Source: Levilactobacillus suantsaiihabitans (GTDB lineage Bacteria > Bacillota > Bacilli > Lactobacillales > Lactobacillaceae). From it: a DNA stretch of 33,353 nt. The position numbers and the translations under genes are program-made. Positions 1 to 8,734 of the stretch are shown piece by piece. Under the pieces are notes generated by a model that was given only the letters and a program-made list of their open reading frames with translations, searched no databases and was not told where the DNA came from. Each line of letters opens with the position of its first letter. Within the stretch, counting starts at the first letter, position 1. The stretch is from positions 1 to 33,353 of the forward strand of contig NZ_RKLX01000026.1 in assembly GCF_004745505.1 (NCBI RefSeq), in the 5' to 3' direction.

Positions 1-44
1 TAACTTCCACTACAGAATACAGATTGAATTCAATATTCGGGTCC

Positions 45-80
45 AAAAAAGAGGCCCAATTCGTAAGTGAATTGAACCTC
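45..80 (-). terminator. Terminator of the YczE-like gene
   Basis: On the minus strand, GAGG..CAATTC pairs with GAATTG..CCTC and is followed by six T residues. It lies about 45 bases past the stop codon of the gene at 125-796. Confidence 0.8.
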
Positions 81-124
81 TCAAATTCTCCCCATCAACA
101 CCGGTTGACAAAGAGCCCATTGAT

Positions 125-796
125 TTAATGAGAGACCCGAAAATTGTGATACAAATGCGGCATGATGTGCTTGTCCGAGGCGGCGATGATAACGCCGTTG
201 AAGAGAATGGAGTACAGCGTACCGACGTTGACGGAATAGATCTGCCGGGTGAAGACGTAGCAGATAGCGATCATCACGATCGGTGGGATGAAGTCGACGA
301 ACTGAGAGGCCGTCGCCCGGCCGCCCAGGTACATGAAACGTAGGATATTTGACGTGTCATCGTTGGGATGCATGATGAGGTTGGCCCGTTGGTAGATGGA
401 AATCGAGCAGGCGAAGATGGTGACCCCCAGGATGCTGAGGAGCATGCGCCAGCCGAGGCCTAAAGCGGGGATGCCCCATTTGGTAAACATCGCCACAAAG
501 AGATCAATAAAGTAGCTGAAGCAAGAAATAAAGACGACCTCGCCCACGAAGCGGGGAATGTCGACCTGATGGATCAGAAGCTGATTCAAAAGCGCGCTGC
601 AGACCCCGACAATCAGGAGAATGACCCCCACGTTGCCGTGAATCCAGTAAGCAATGTTCACGGCCGCGGCGGTCCAAATCCCACTCCCGGCGTTGGCGGC
701 GACGCTCAAGGCGTTACCAAACGCGTTTAACACCAGGCCGATGATCAATGCCACGACCCGATAAGACATCCGATTCTTGTGCTGTTGCTGTTCCAA
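125..796 (-). CDS. YczE/YyaS/YitT family integral membrane protein
   Basis: A 223-residue protein with about five hydrophobic segments (near residues 12-34, 50-72, 80-103, 112-133 and 168-205) and little soluble domain. The pattern 'NAFGNALSVAANAGSGIWTAAAVNIA' near the N-terminus, an early glycine-rich membrane segment, matches the YczE/YyaS/YitT group of bacterial membrane proteins, whose transport or regulatory role is not settled. The start is TTG at 796, chosen because a GAGGTGA ribosome binding site lies just upstream and no better ATG precedes the first membrane segment. The gene stands alone, with its own terminator at 45-80 and the tRNA-Lys unit upstream on the same strand. The family call is fairly safe; the substrate is unknown. 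Confidence 0.75.
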   Translation of the reverse strand: MEQQQHKNRMSYRVVALIIGLVLNAFGNALSVAANAGSGIWTAAAVNIAYWIHGNVGVILLIVGVCSALLNQLLIHQVDIPRFVGEVVFISCFSYFIDLFVAMFTKWGIPALGLGWRMLLSILGVTIFACSISIYQRANLIMHPNDDTSNILRFMYLGGRATASQFVDFIPPIVMIAICYVFTRQIYSVNVGTLYSILFNGVIIAASDKHIMPHLYHNFRVSH

Positions 797-922
797 AACG
801 ACTCACCTCGACAAGTTTTCCGTAGCGTTTCTCCTATAGATAGCCGGTAGCTAAGGATGAACTGGTCTTGGCCCGTTATGAATAGATATTAAATGTAGCG
901 GATATTTATTACCTAATGATAC

Positions 923-965
923 AAAAAAATCAGCAACCACGAAGTTAACTTCGTGAAAGCTGATT
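923..965 (-). terminator. Terminator of tRNA-Lys transcript
   Basis: On the minus strand AATCAGC pairs with GCTGATT around a perfect 18-bp inner palindrome (CACGAAGTT/AACTTCGTG), followed by a run of seven T. It begins 9 bases past the 3' end of the tRNA. Confidence 0.85.
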
Positions 966-974
966 AGTAAGTGA

Positions 975-1047
975 TGGGCAGTCAGGGGATCGAACCCTGG
1001 ACCCACGGATTAAGAGTCCGTTGCTCTGCCAGCTGAGCTAACTGCCC
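975..1047 (-). tRNA. tRNA-Lys (anticodon CUU)
   Basis: Complete cloverleaf on the minus strand. The acceptor stem is GGGCAGT with ACTGCCC, the D arm starts GCTCAGCTGGCAGAGC, and the anticodon stem is ACGGA/TCCGT with loop CTCTTAA, so the anticodon is CTT. The T arm is CAGGG-TTCGATC-CCCTG and the discriminator base is A. CCA is not encoded. It decodes AAG. It is a single tRNA unit with its own promoter and terminator. Confidence 0.97.
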
Positions 1048-1095
1048 ATGTGATTAAGTTGTTGCTGTTGTATGTCTTCCATATCAACGAGAACT

Positions 1096-1124
1096 ATCAT
1101 ATCATGCGGGCGGGGGGTGCGCAA
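1096..1124 (-). promoter_or_regulatory. Promoter of tRNA-Lys
   Basis: Minus strand: TTGCGC (1119-1124), a 17-base spacer rich in C, then TATGAT (1096-1101), about 50 bases before the mature 5' end of the tRNA. The rest of the gap up to 1345 is AT-rich with T/A runs and shows no gene. Confidence 0.6.
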
Positions 1125-1345
1125 CCCCTTTTGCGAAAAAAGTTGATTTTTATTCAAAAAAACTGGGTATTTTACCAAAAATAAGGAATCCAAAATCCCG
1201 GTTTCACGCGGATTATCATTATTTTTGTGGCGGGTAAAATTTTTTCAACTTTTTTTCGAAAAAATTCAAATAGCGCGTAATTTCGGCAGACAGCTAGCAG
1301 TCAGACTGGCAAAAAAGCACAACTTTTTTTGAAATGCCGTTAAAA

Positions 1346-2548
1346 TCACGGTTTTCCTAAGCGAACGCGGTCAATAACGGTCGCAAATTTAGTCGAATCC
1401 CAAATCTGCGGAACCGGATATTGCGGATTACCCTCCGCTGCGGCGCCGGCGGCCAAGGCGGGGATATCGGCTTCTTGAATTTGGGAAAGAGGATCCGGTA
1501 AATCAAGGTCGGCGCGTAGGCGGTCAACGGCCGCCATAAATTGGTGCGCACATTGGGTGTCATCCGTTGCGGTCAGGCCAATGGTTCGACCCAGCGCCGC
1601 TAATGCTGGCACCACGCTATCACCAAACGCGGCCATGACGACGGGAAGAATGACCGCGTTGGCTAGACCGTGGGGCACATGATAGCGACCGCCGATCCCG
1701 TGGGAAATGGCGTGTACATAGCCGACATAGGCACTAGAAAAGGCAATGCCCGCATCATGACTGGCGATGAGCATCCGTTCACGTGCGATGAGGTTGCTGG
1801 GATCTTGGTAGGTGGCCCGTAGATAGCCAAAGACCAAGCTTACAGCGTGGCTGGCGTGTTCTCGGGCCGACCGCGATCCAAACTTATTGGTGTAAGCTTC
1901 AATGGCGTGCGTCAGCGTATCCATGCCAGAGTAGGCGGTCATTTTAGCGGGAAGTCCCGTTAAAAGTTGCGGATCAAGGATGGCGAATTTTGGAATTAAG
2001 AATAGGTCATCAATCGGATATTTCCGGTGAGTCTGTGTATCAGTAATTACGGCACCGGCGGAAACTTCAGAACCAGAGCCAGCAGTGGTGGGAACAGCAA
2101 TGAGTAGTGGAAGGGGACGATGAATCTTCATGGTCCCCGTCATGGACTGAATGGATTGCCGCGGTCGAACCAGCCGGGCCCCCGTCACTTTTGCACAATC
2201 CATCACGGAACCACCACCGACAGCAATTAGGGCTTGTGCGCGTTGGTTAGTCGCCGCTTGCAGACAGGCTTCGATGCAAGCGATGTCTGGATCTGGCTTA
2301 ACGTCTGCGAAGTAAGCGTAGTTCACACTAGCTGCGGTTAAGGCGTTGAAGAGGGGATCCAGAGATTTACGCCGAATAAATCCGGGGGTGGTGACGACTA
2401 ATACGCGTTCAACGTGATGTTGCTGGAGAATGGTGGGAATCCGTAACATACTGTTGGCACCGGAAATTGTTGTTGGTTGGAAACGACGCTGTAAAGGTTG
2501 CGATAGACTCACGGCAAATTGCTGTGAGCGATAAAACCAGGTCGACAT
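1346..2548 (-). CDS. Iron-containing (group III) alcohol dehydrogenase
   Basis: A 400-residue NAD(P)-dependent dehydrogenase of the Fe-ADH family (relatives FucO, YqhD, glycerol and 1,3-propanediol dehydrogenases), which interconverts alcohols and aldehydes in the cytosol. The cofactor loop AVGGGSVMDCAK lies at about 109-120 and VPTTAGSGSEVS at 152-163. Probable metal ligands are D210 and H214 (SGMDTLTHAIEAY), H279 and H293 (VHAISHGIGGRYHVPHG); their spacing equals that of E. coli FucO. ATG at 2548 is preferred over an upstream in-frame start because GAGAGGAG lies 7 bases before it. The gene is monocistronic and diverges from walR. The substrate cannot be read from sequence; a short-chain alcohol or diol is likely. 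Confidence 0.88.
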   Translation of the reverse strand: MSTWFYRSQQFAVSLSQPLQRRFQPTTISGANSMLRIPTILQQHHVERVLVVTTPGFIRRKSLDPLFNALTAASVNYAYFADVKPDPDIACIEACLQAATNQRAQALIAVGGGSVMDCAKVTGARLVRPRQSIQSMTGTMKIHRPLPLLIAVPTTAGSGSEVSAGAVITDTQTHRKYPIDDLFLIPKFAILDPQLLTGLPAKMTAYSGMDTLTHAIEAYTNKFGSRSAREHASHAVSLVFGYLRATYQDPSNLIARERMLIASHDAGIAFSSAYVGYVHAISHGIGGRYHVPHGLANAVILPVVMAAFGDSVVPALAALGRTIGLTATDDTQCAHQFMAAVDRLRADLDLPDPLSQIQEADIPALAAGAAAEGNPQYPVPQIWDSTKFATVIDRVRLGKP

Positions 2549-2745
2549 CGAAAGACTCCTCTCAGTAAGGGATAATTCATAAATTAAACGTAGTATGGGC
2601 TTGCCAGGTAGCACTGTCAATTAATTGGTTCGGTCGTTCCGGTGACCAGTGTTAGTCGAGAAACGTTGACTTATTTGAAAAGTAATCGTCATCAAAATGT
2701 AAGAGTTTCGAATCACTAAGTAAATCGGTCGACTTTTCATGTAAA

Positions 2746-2815
2746 TAAAGCGCTTTAATGATCAAAAACAGCTATTTTGTTCAGGACACCCCGATATTTC
2801 CCGGGAAATATCGGG
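2746..2815. promoter_or_regulatory. Two palindromes between the dehydrogenase and walR
   Basis: A 12-bp perfect palindrome TAAAGCGCTTTA (2746-2757) resembles a degenerate CcpA cre site (it keeps AAAGCGCTTT but lacks the outer TG and CA). A 26-bp perfect palindrome follows at 2790-2815 (half site CCCGATATTTCCC). Either could be an operator. The second could also form a hairpin, but it has no T run. The rest of 2549-2868 shows no gene. Confidence 0.4.
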
Positions 2816-2868
2816 TTAAAACAACCTTAAATCCTTGATAGACTAGGACTGAAAGAAACTTCATGATG

Positions 2869-2877
2869 TGTTATAAT
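2869..2877 (+). promoter_or_regulatory. Extended -10 promoter of the walRK operon
   Basis: TG-T-TATAAT is a perfect extended -10 element with no good -35. Transcription would start near 2884, exactly where the first leader hairpin begins. Confidence 0.65.
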
Positions 2878-2884
2878 TCAAGTA

Positions 2885-3102
2885 GCGTTGCGCTAAACAG
2901 CACTGGAACCTTATCAGTCTGGGCAACGCCCCTGAGAACCACGCGGACACGTACCAATCGTGTCCCACTATTCCTTGACTTTAAACGATGAAATAAAATT
3001 GAAAACACTAACTGGAGTGGCCCCATTGACGGTGGTACATTGACACCCAATGGCCGGCCTGCCGGTAATCCTGCAATTACCGGATTCGCTTGTATTTCCC
3101 TT
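2885..3102 (+). ncRNA. Structured 5' leader of walRK (candidate regulatory RNA)
   Basis: About 235 bases separate the promoter from the walR start. Three perfect stems are visible: GCGTTGC (2885-2891) with GCAACGC (2923-2929), enclosing an inner ACTG/CAGT hairpin; GGACACG (2945-2951) with CGTGTCC (2959-2965); and CCGGTAAT (3062-3069) with ATTACCGG (3076-3083). None is followed by a T run. The third lies 20 bases before the ribosome binding site. It could be a cis-acting leader or a separate small RNA. I do not recognise it as a known riboswitch. Confidence 0.45.
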
Positions 3103-3120
3103 AAGGAGGAAATTTTTACT

Positions 3121-3837
3121 ATGCCTAAGAAAATTCTCGTTGTCGATGATGAAAAGCCAATTACGGATATTATGAAGTTTAATTTAGAAAAAGAGGGCTA
3201 CGAAGTGGATGTGGCCTACGACGGTGAAGCCGCCATTCAACAGGTCGAAGAGGGCAATCCGGACCTGGTCATCTTGGATCTGATGTTGCCGAAGGTCGAT
3301 GGCCTGGAGGTCGCACGTGAGATCCGCAAGAAGCACGACATGCCGATCATTATGGTTACCGCCAAGGATTCCGAGCTGGATAAGGTCTTGGGGCTGGAAC
3401 TGGGCGCCGATGATTACGTGACGAAACCCTTCTCGAACCGTGAACTGGTGGCCCGGGTCAAGGCCAACTTGCGGCGGCAGAACACCGCGGCCCACGCGCA
3501 ACCAGAAGAACCCGAAAACCAAGACATTGAGATCGGTGATTTAACGATTCATCCCGAAGCTTATTCCGTGTCAAAGCGGGGCGCCAACATTGAGTTGACC
3601 CACCGGGAATTTGAACTGCTCCATTACCTGGCCCAACACATTGGCCAAGTCATGACCCGTGAACACTTGCTACAAACGGTGTGGGGCTACGACTACTTCG
3701 GTGATGTGCGGACGGTCGACGTGACGGTCCGGCGCTTGCGTGAAAAGATTGAAGATGCTCCGAGCCACCCAACCTGGTTGGTAACGCGGCGGGGCGTCGG
3801 CTACTACCTGCGCAACCCAGATTCTGACCAAGCTTAA
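3121..3837 (+). CDS. walR: Response regulator WalR (YycF)
   Basis: A 238-residue OmpR/PhoB-type response regulator, the transcription factor of the essential WalRK system that controls cell-wall hydrolases in low-GC Gram-positives. The receiver domain is at 1-120, with acidic pocket D9/D10, phospho-acceptor D53 (ILDLMLP), T80 and K102 ([10 protein letters not shown]). A winged-helix output domain follows at about 133-232 ([41 protein letters not shown]). The start is ATG at 3121, after a perfect AAGGAGGAA. An upstream in-frame ATG at 3049 has no binding site and would add a tail that homologues lack. First gene of walR-walK-yycH-yycI. Identification is essentially certain. Confidence 0.98.
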   Translation: MPKKILVVDDEKPITDIMKFNLEKEGYEVDVAYDGEAAIQQVEEGNPDLVILDLMLPKVDGLEVAREIRKKHDMPIIMVTAKDSELDKVLGLELGADDYVTKPFSNRELVARVKANLRRQNTAAHAQPEEPENQDIEIGDLTIHPEAYSVSKRGANIELTHREFELLHYLAQHIGQVMTREHLLQTVWGYDYFGDVRTVDVTVRRLREKIEDAPSHPTWLVTRRGVGYYLRNPDSDQA

Positions 3838-3881
3838 GCTAGCGGCAACGCTAAATCTCGCATTGAGGAGTATGTGACTTC

Positions 3882-5738
3882 GTGAATAGTAAAATAAAAT
3901 TTTTCCAGTCGATTCACTTTAAAATCGCGCTGGTCTTCGCGCTACTCCTACTTTTAACGCTGGAGATCGTTGGCGCCGTGTTTGTGCGGCAGTTGGAGCG
4001 GCAAAATTTAAACACGTTTAAAGCCCAACAAACCGTGCAAACCTACATTGTGAATCGCTTGTCTGATGAGTTGACGACGACCAATACCACGAAGAGTGAT
4101 AAGCAGATCAAGTCGACCCTGTCTGAAATCAACAATACCAATAACGCGCAGATTCGGGTGATCGACAACAAAGGGACCATTCGGGGGACCAATGAGGTCG
4201 ATAACCAGGGGATTGTGGGCCAAAAAACCACGGATAACAACATTAAGAATGCTATCTACAATAACCGCGATGTCGTGCGCACGACGTACAATTCGCAAAA
4301 CAACAGTCGTTACTACACGACGATTACGCGGTTGATTCGCACCCAGGGCAATAACAGCGAGTTAGTCGGGGTTATTTACATGCGCTCGAGCCTCGATTCG
4401 GTCTATCAAAATATCAATCAAATCACGCTGATCTACGTCTCCGCGATGTTTGTGGCGATTATTTTGGGACTGGTCATGGCCATCATTATTTCCCGGGCAA
4501 TAACCCGGCCAATCGATGAAATGAAGAAACAAACGTTGCGCATCGCCCGGGGGGATTACTCCGGTCACGTCCACGTTTACGGCAACGATGAGCTGGGACA
4601 ACTGGCCAGTGCCGTCAACAACCTGTCCGTGCGGGTGGAAGAGGCGCAGGAATCCACTGAGTCCGAACGCCGGCGGCTAGATTCCGTCATGGCGCACATG
4701 ACCGATGGGGTGATTGCAACCGACCGCCGCGGGAACGTGACGATCATTAACGAAACGGCCAGCAGTTTTCTCGATAACGAACCGGACGACGCCGTGGGCA
4801 AATCGATTCTGGACCTCTTAGACATTCGTGACGACTACACGTTGCGCGAATTGTTAGAGGACCCGGACGACTTGGTCTTGGACTTTTCGACCAAGGAACA
4901 CGACCTGATCTTGCAAGCCTACTTCTCTTTGATTCAACGAGAATCGGGCTTCATTTCCGGGTTGGTCTGTGTGCTGCACGACGTTACCGAACAACAGAAG
5001 ATCGATCAGGATCGTAAGGAATTCGTTTCCAATGTGTCCCATGAATTGCGGACGCCACTGACCAGTGTGCGGGCCTACATCGAATCCTTGTCCGAAGGGG
5101 CATGGAAGGATCCCGAGGTCGCACCGCGTTTCTTAAAGGTCACCCAAGAAGAAACGGACCGGATGATTCGGATGATCAACGACCTGTTGACGCTATCACG
5201 GATGGATTCCGGAACGCAAAAAGTCGACCTGGAAATGGTCAACTTGAATGAATTATTCAATTACGTCTTGGACCGCTTTGACATGATGTTGAAGCAAGAC
5301 GACAAGCCAGAAAAGACCTATACCATCAAACGCGACTTCACCAAACGGGACCTCTGGGTCGAAATCGACACGGACCGCTTCACACAGGTGTTGGATAATT
5401 TGATGAACAACGCGATCAAGTACTCGCCAGATGGCGGCGTCGTCACGGCGCGCCTGCTGGAGACCCATAACAACGTGATCTTGAGCGTCTCTGACCAAGG
5501 GCTGGGGATTCCGCGGGCCGATATTCCGCGGATTTTTGACCGCTTCTATCGAGTGGATAAGGCCCGTTCACGGGCACAGGGCGGAACCGGCCTGGGCTTA
5601 GCGATTTCCAAGGAAGTCGTCCAAATGTTGGGTGGCCGAATCTGGGTCGATAGTCGTGAAGGCCGCGGGTCCACGTTCTACATTTCCTTGCCTTACAAGC
5701 CGTACGATGAGGAGGATCTCTGGGATGAAGATAACTAA
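3882..5738 (+). CDS. walK: Sensor histidine kinase WalK (YycG)
   Basis: A 618-residue membrane histidine kinase partnered with WalR. Order of parts: membrane segment 14-34; extracellular sensor about 35-180; membrane segment 181-204; HAMP about 205-257; PAS about 262-370; HisKA with phospho-accepting H387 (FVSNVSHELRTPLTS); and the ATPase with N box (NLMNNAIKYSPDGG), G1 (DQGLGIP), F box (FDRFYRVDKARSR) and G2 (GGTGLGLAIS). Full length for the family. The start is GTG at 3882, with TGAGGAG upstream. It follows walR by 44 bases, and its 3' end overlaps yycH by 14 bases, so the two are probably translationally coupled. The family is activated by cell-wall and lipid II cues and held in check by YycH and YycI. 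Confidence 0.98.
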   Translation: MNSKIKFFQSIHFKIALVFALLLLLTLEIVGAVFVRQLERQNLNTFKAQQTVQTYIVNRLSDELTTTNTTKSDKQIKSTLSEINNTNNAQIRVIDNKGTIRGTNEVDNQGIVGQKTTDNNIKNAIYNNRDVVRTTYNSQNNSRYYTTITRLIRTQGNNSELVGVIYMRSSLDSVYQNINQITLIYVSAMFVAIILGLVMAIIISRAITRPIDEMKKQTLRIARGDYSGHVHVYGNDELGQLASAVNNLSVRVEEAQESTESERRRLDSVMAHMTDGVIATDRRGNVTIINETASSFLDNEPDDAVGKSILDLLDIRDDYTLRELLEDPDDLVLDFSTKEHDLILQAYFSLIQRESGFISGLVCVLHDVTEQQKIDQDRKEFVSNVSHELRTPLTSVRAYIESLSEGAWKDPEVAPRFLKVTQEETDRMIRMINDLLTLSRMDSGTQKVDLEMVNLNELFNYVLDRFDMMLKQDDKPEKTYTIKRDFTKRDLWVEIDTDRFTQVLDNLMNNAIKYSPDGGVVTARLLETHNNVILSVSDQGLGIPRADIPRIFDRFYRVDKARSRAQGGTGLGLAISKEVVQMLGGRIWVDSREGRGSTFYISLPYKPYDEEDLWDEDN

Positions 5739-7029
5739 AGCATTTCTACCACTGGGGTTGACCCTCGCTGTGGCGGTCAGTGTGGCGTTATCGGCCATGA
5801 TCTGGACGAACCCGGCGCAATACGAACGTAGTCGGCAGCGCAGTTCGAACACGCCCACGACCGAGCTCAATACCCGGCCGCAAAAGGATGTGTACTTGCC
5901 CACGCAGGTCGTGTCGACCGACGCCAACGGCAATCAGGAACTCCTGAACAACCGGAAAGTCAACCTGACGACCGAGGTGCGCGAGGCCCTGTCCAAATGG
6001 GACCTTGGTGGGATTCGCAGCGTGCGGACCAGTTCACAAGCGGACTATTTACGTTACCTGACGACCAAGAACAGCCTGTTACTGTCGTATTCGGCACCGG
6101 TCAATGTGAAACTGTTCAATACCGTGTTCGGCAGTCGCCTAGCGCGGTTGTCGACCGAGTTCTCGCGGATCATGATTCCCCTGGACAACACCAAGGCGTT
6201 GTATTTGTTGAATGATCGGGGCCAAAAGGTCTATCGGGTGACTGTACGCAAGAGTAATCTGGGCGCGCTTCGCAAGATTTTGAAGGAAAATCTCTTCCGG
6301 ATCAACGTGAAGATGCAGTGGCTGAATCACTCGGTCATGCCGTACGTCACCAATACCGTGACGGTGCAGGCCTACAGTTATTTGGTCAACCAGCAGTCGA
6401 CGGATTACTTCACCACGCGCTTGCTCAACAAGGGTGAATCGACCAATGTGTCGGCCAAGAAGAATAAAGATAACACGATTTATAGCGATGGCGCCTCGCG
6501 GCAGTTGACCGTTTACGACAAACGGGGAACGGCTTTGTACGAGGATTACAGCGCGCTACAGTCATCGTTTACCTTTAGTCAGGCCCTCACGGCTAGCTAC
6601 AACGCGGTCAAATCAATCGGGATCCCCATGGAAAATCTGCGTTACTACGGGTACACCAAGAGCAACTCGACCGTGACCTATCGGAGCTTCGTGGAAGGTT
6701 TCCCGATCTTTAACCAAAGTAATTACGGCGCGGCCCGCATCCAAATGCTGTCACAAGGCGTACGGCGGTACAATTTTTCGCTGTACAGTCTGCAGGTGCC
6801 AGTTCCCACGGACAAAAAGGCCGAAAGCCTCCCCAGCACGCAACGGGTCATTGACCAGTTGCTGGCTGCCGGGTATGACAAAAAGAAAATCGTTACCGTG
6901 CAGTTGGGCTATCAGTGGCTGGCCTCGTCCTCCTCGGATAAGGTGGTCAACCTGACGCCAACCTGGTACATTTACTATCGGGGCAGTGGGTGGAAGACCT
7001 ACGATCAACTGTTGAAACAGCAGCAATAA
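5725..7029 (+). CDS. yycH: WalK regulator YycH (WalH)
   Basis: A 434-residue membrane-anchored extracellular protein that modulates WalK together with YycI. One N-terminal membrane helix (about residues 5-25, FLPLGLTLAVAVSVALSAMIW) is followed by a long extracytoplasmic domain with Ser/Thr-rich strands, typical of YycH. ATG at 5725 is chosen because GAGGAGG lies 10 bases upstream, inside the end of walK. A longer reading frame from 5632 would begin inside the kinase ATPase domain and is unlikely. Sequence conservation in this family is low, so the call rests on position in the operon, topology and length. Confidence 0.93.
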   Translation: MKITKAFLPLGLTLAVAVSVALSAMIWTNPAQYERSRQRSSNTPTTELNTRPQKDVYLPTQVVSTDANGNQELLNNRKVNLTTEVREALSKWDLGGIRSVRTSSQADYLRYLTTKNSLLLSYSAPVNVKLFNTVFGSRLARLSTEFSRIMIPLDNTKALYLLNDRGQKVYRVTVRKSNLGALRKILKENLFRINVKMQWLNHSVMPYVTNTVTVQAYSYLVNQQSTDYFTTRLLNKGESTNVSAKKNKDNTIYSDGASRQLTVYDKRGTALYEDYSALQSSFTFSQALTASYNAVKSIGIPMENLRYYGYTKSNSTVTYRSFVEGFPIFNQSNYGAARIQMLSQGVRRYNFSLYSLQVPVPTDKKAESLPSTQRVIDQLLAAGYDKKKIVTVQLGYQWLASSSSDKVVNLTPTWYIYYRGSGWKTYDQLLKQQQ

Positions 7030-7056
7030 ACCGGTCAAAAAGGAGGGCGGTCTGGC

Positions 7057-7914
7057 ATGGATTTTCGCCGCATCGAGTGGTTATTTCTAGTCGCGTTCAT
7101 TGTCATTGATATCTTCTTGTTCGCCGCCTTTCAGCGCGATACATCCGGTGAGACCGATACCACTTCAGCCCGTTCGGCCGATAGCGATACGACCATCATC
7201 AAGGAAATGCGAGCGGACGACATTACCTTCAGTTCGCCGTCCAAAAAGGTGGGCGAGGGCTACTACATTTCCACCAGCAACGACGATAGCATCAAGAGTA
7301 GCCTGACCAGCCTGTCTGATCAGACCGTGCGGTACCGGACGGATGGCACGATTAGCTCGACGTTCAAGACCGCTATTACCGGTGTCGACCCCAAGCATCC
7401 GGACAAGACGCTGGATACCGTGGTCAACAACGGGGCGCTGGTCTTAAACGGCACAGACTACTATTACAATCAGCAGTTATCGAGCCGCAACACCGTCGTG
7501 TACACGCAACACGTCACGGACGGCCAGATCTATTCGCGTTACGGCGAGATTCGCTTTAGCCTGACCAATGACGGCCAGGTCACGGGATATGAACAAGGTT
7601 ATCTGGCCAACGTTGCCACGTTGCGCGAAAAAACGGAGACCATTTCCGAACGCAAGGCGCTGATTTGGCTGTACCAATATAACCAGATTGCCAACAATAC
7701 CAAGATCGTTTGGACCAAGCTGGCCTACACCCGCTACTTCACCTTGAAGAACAGTAGCGTCTATATCCCGACTTGGGTCATCGCCGTCAAGGCCAATAGC
7801 GGCAACAACGCCGGCGTTCTCCAGCTGAAACACGTCAACGCCTTCACCGGGGCCATCCTGACCAAGGATAGCAACGTGAAGACCGTCAGCGGAACGTCGA
7901 CGACCAGTGAGTGA
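7057..7914 (+). CDS. yycI: WalK regulator YycI (WalI)
   Basis: A 285-residue single-pass protein. The N-terminus MDFRRIEWLFLVAFIVIDIFLF is characteristic of YycI (a cytoplasmic MD.+RIE cap followed by a membrane helix). The rest is an extracytoplasmic YycH/YycI-fold domain with repeated short strands and a PepSY-like end (AFTGAILTKDSNV). AAGGAGGG lies 10 bases before the ATG. The gene follows yycH by 27 bases and ends the operon at the terminator at 7948-7973. It is expected to pair with YycH in the membrane and dampen or tune WalK. Confidence 0.93.
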   Translation: MDFRRIEWLFLVAFIVIDIFLFAAFQRDTSGETDTTSARSADSDTTIIKEMRADDITFSSPSKKVGEGYYISTSNDDSIKSSLTSLSDQTVRYRTDGTISSTFKTAITGVDPKHPDKTLDTVVNNGALVLNGTDYYYNQQLSSRNTVVYTQHVTDGQIYSRYGEIRFSLTNDGQVTGYEQGYLANVATLREKTETISERKALIWLYQYNQIANNTKIVWTKLAYTRYFTLKNSSVYIPTWVIAVKANSGNNAGVLQLKHVNAFTGAILTKDSNVKTVSGTSTTSE

Positions 7915-7947
7915 GTAAATTAAAGTCAATGAATTCAATAGCAGCGC

Positions 7948-7973
7948 AAAGGCGGCCGTGAGCCGTCTTTTTT
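7948..7973 (+). terminator. Terminator of the walRK-yycHI operon
   Basis: AAAGGCGGC pairs with GCCGTCTTT over a 5-base loop (9 bp, one G-U wobble), followed by T residues. Confidence 0.85.
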
Positions 7974-8072
7974 GTAGCAATCTAAAGGCTGAAAGACGAA
8001 AATCAACTGGGACTATTGTTATCATGCGACTTATAACGTCAAAAGTAGTCGTTTACAGCCACATAATGCAAA

Positions 8073-8660
8073 TTGGCCGCCTTACCGTTCGCCAAATATG
8101 GGTTGGAACGCTGGGGCGGGTCGAGCCAAAGGGCGGTCTCGACGCCTCGCTTTGAGCCGGAGAACACGTCTCAAAGTGGCCTCATGGCCGAAACGTACGC
8201 CAACAGTCAACTGGTTCCGCTTAACACTGCTAGGCAGTCAACCGTCTGTTGGCCCACTCTTTTTCAACGGCTGAACCCATACTTGACGAACTCTCGGCTA
8301 CGGTGGTGCATGTTGGTAACAGTTGTCTTAACCCCAGATAGTAGTTACATTGACGACTAATCTTTCATTAACACAATGTTGCTGACAACTGCCAACTTGC
8401 CGGAGGCAGCCAGGGCGGAGCCAGCTGTGTCGGCGGTGTTGGCTGAGGTTCTGTCTCAGCCTACAGCGCGGGACGACTTGAGAGACTGACGGGTTTTGTC
8501 AGGCTTTCAAGCGAACCGGAAGACCGCTTCTCAGGCTGGAGGTGTTCCCCAGAGCAGGCGGAACCCTGGCTGACGTAGGCACCTGGTTTCGACTATGAAG
8601 CGGGCAACAACTAATCCTAACGTCATCAGTCGGATAGTGACAATGGTAAGGCGTTGCCAT
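8073..8660 (+). ncRNA. Candidate large structured non-coding RNA between yycI and yycJ
   Basis: About 590 bases without a convincing gene but full of perfect stems: 8073-8077/8091-8095; 8120-8125/8138-8143; 8148-8156/8170-8178; 8199-8206/8246-8253, with inner 8213-8216/8240-8243 and 8226-8230/8234-8238. Next come a 13-bp helix 8312-8316 plus 8320-8327 with 8384-8391 plus 8392-8396, enclosing 8347-8352/8374-8379; 8424-8428/8463-8467 around 8441-8447/8455-8461; 8477-8484 plus 8486-8490 with 8498-8502 plus 8504-8511; 8524-8530/8597-8603; and 8643-8649/8654-8660. Wobble pairs (8149-8177, 8212-8244, 8482-8506, 8647-8656) are G-U only if the plus strand is the RNA, which suggests that strand. Two open frames cross the region (7958-8155 and 8073-8360), but their proteins look like chance translation. 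Size and density recall giant RNAs such as ROOL or GOLLD, but I cannot assign a family. Ends are approximate and no clear promoter or terminator is seen. Confidence 0.55.
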
Positions 8661-8677
8661 AAACCGATTAATATTAG

Positions 8678-8705
8678 TTACAAGACCGCTGAAATGCGGT
8701 ATGAT
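8678..8705 (+). promoter_or_regulatory. Promoter of yycJ
   Basis: TTACAA (8678-8683), a 16-base spacer, TATGAT (8700-8705), with the yycJ ribosome binding site about 15 bases further on. Confidence 0.5.
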
Positions 8706-8734
8706 AACGGTATCGAATTTAAGGAGAGGTCGAA

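Noticed and set aside
7958-8360. Two overlapping open frames (7958-8155 and 8073-8360) as protein genes
   Set aside because: No ribosome binding sites and no recognisable protein motif. The DNA is better explained by dense stem pairing.
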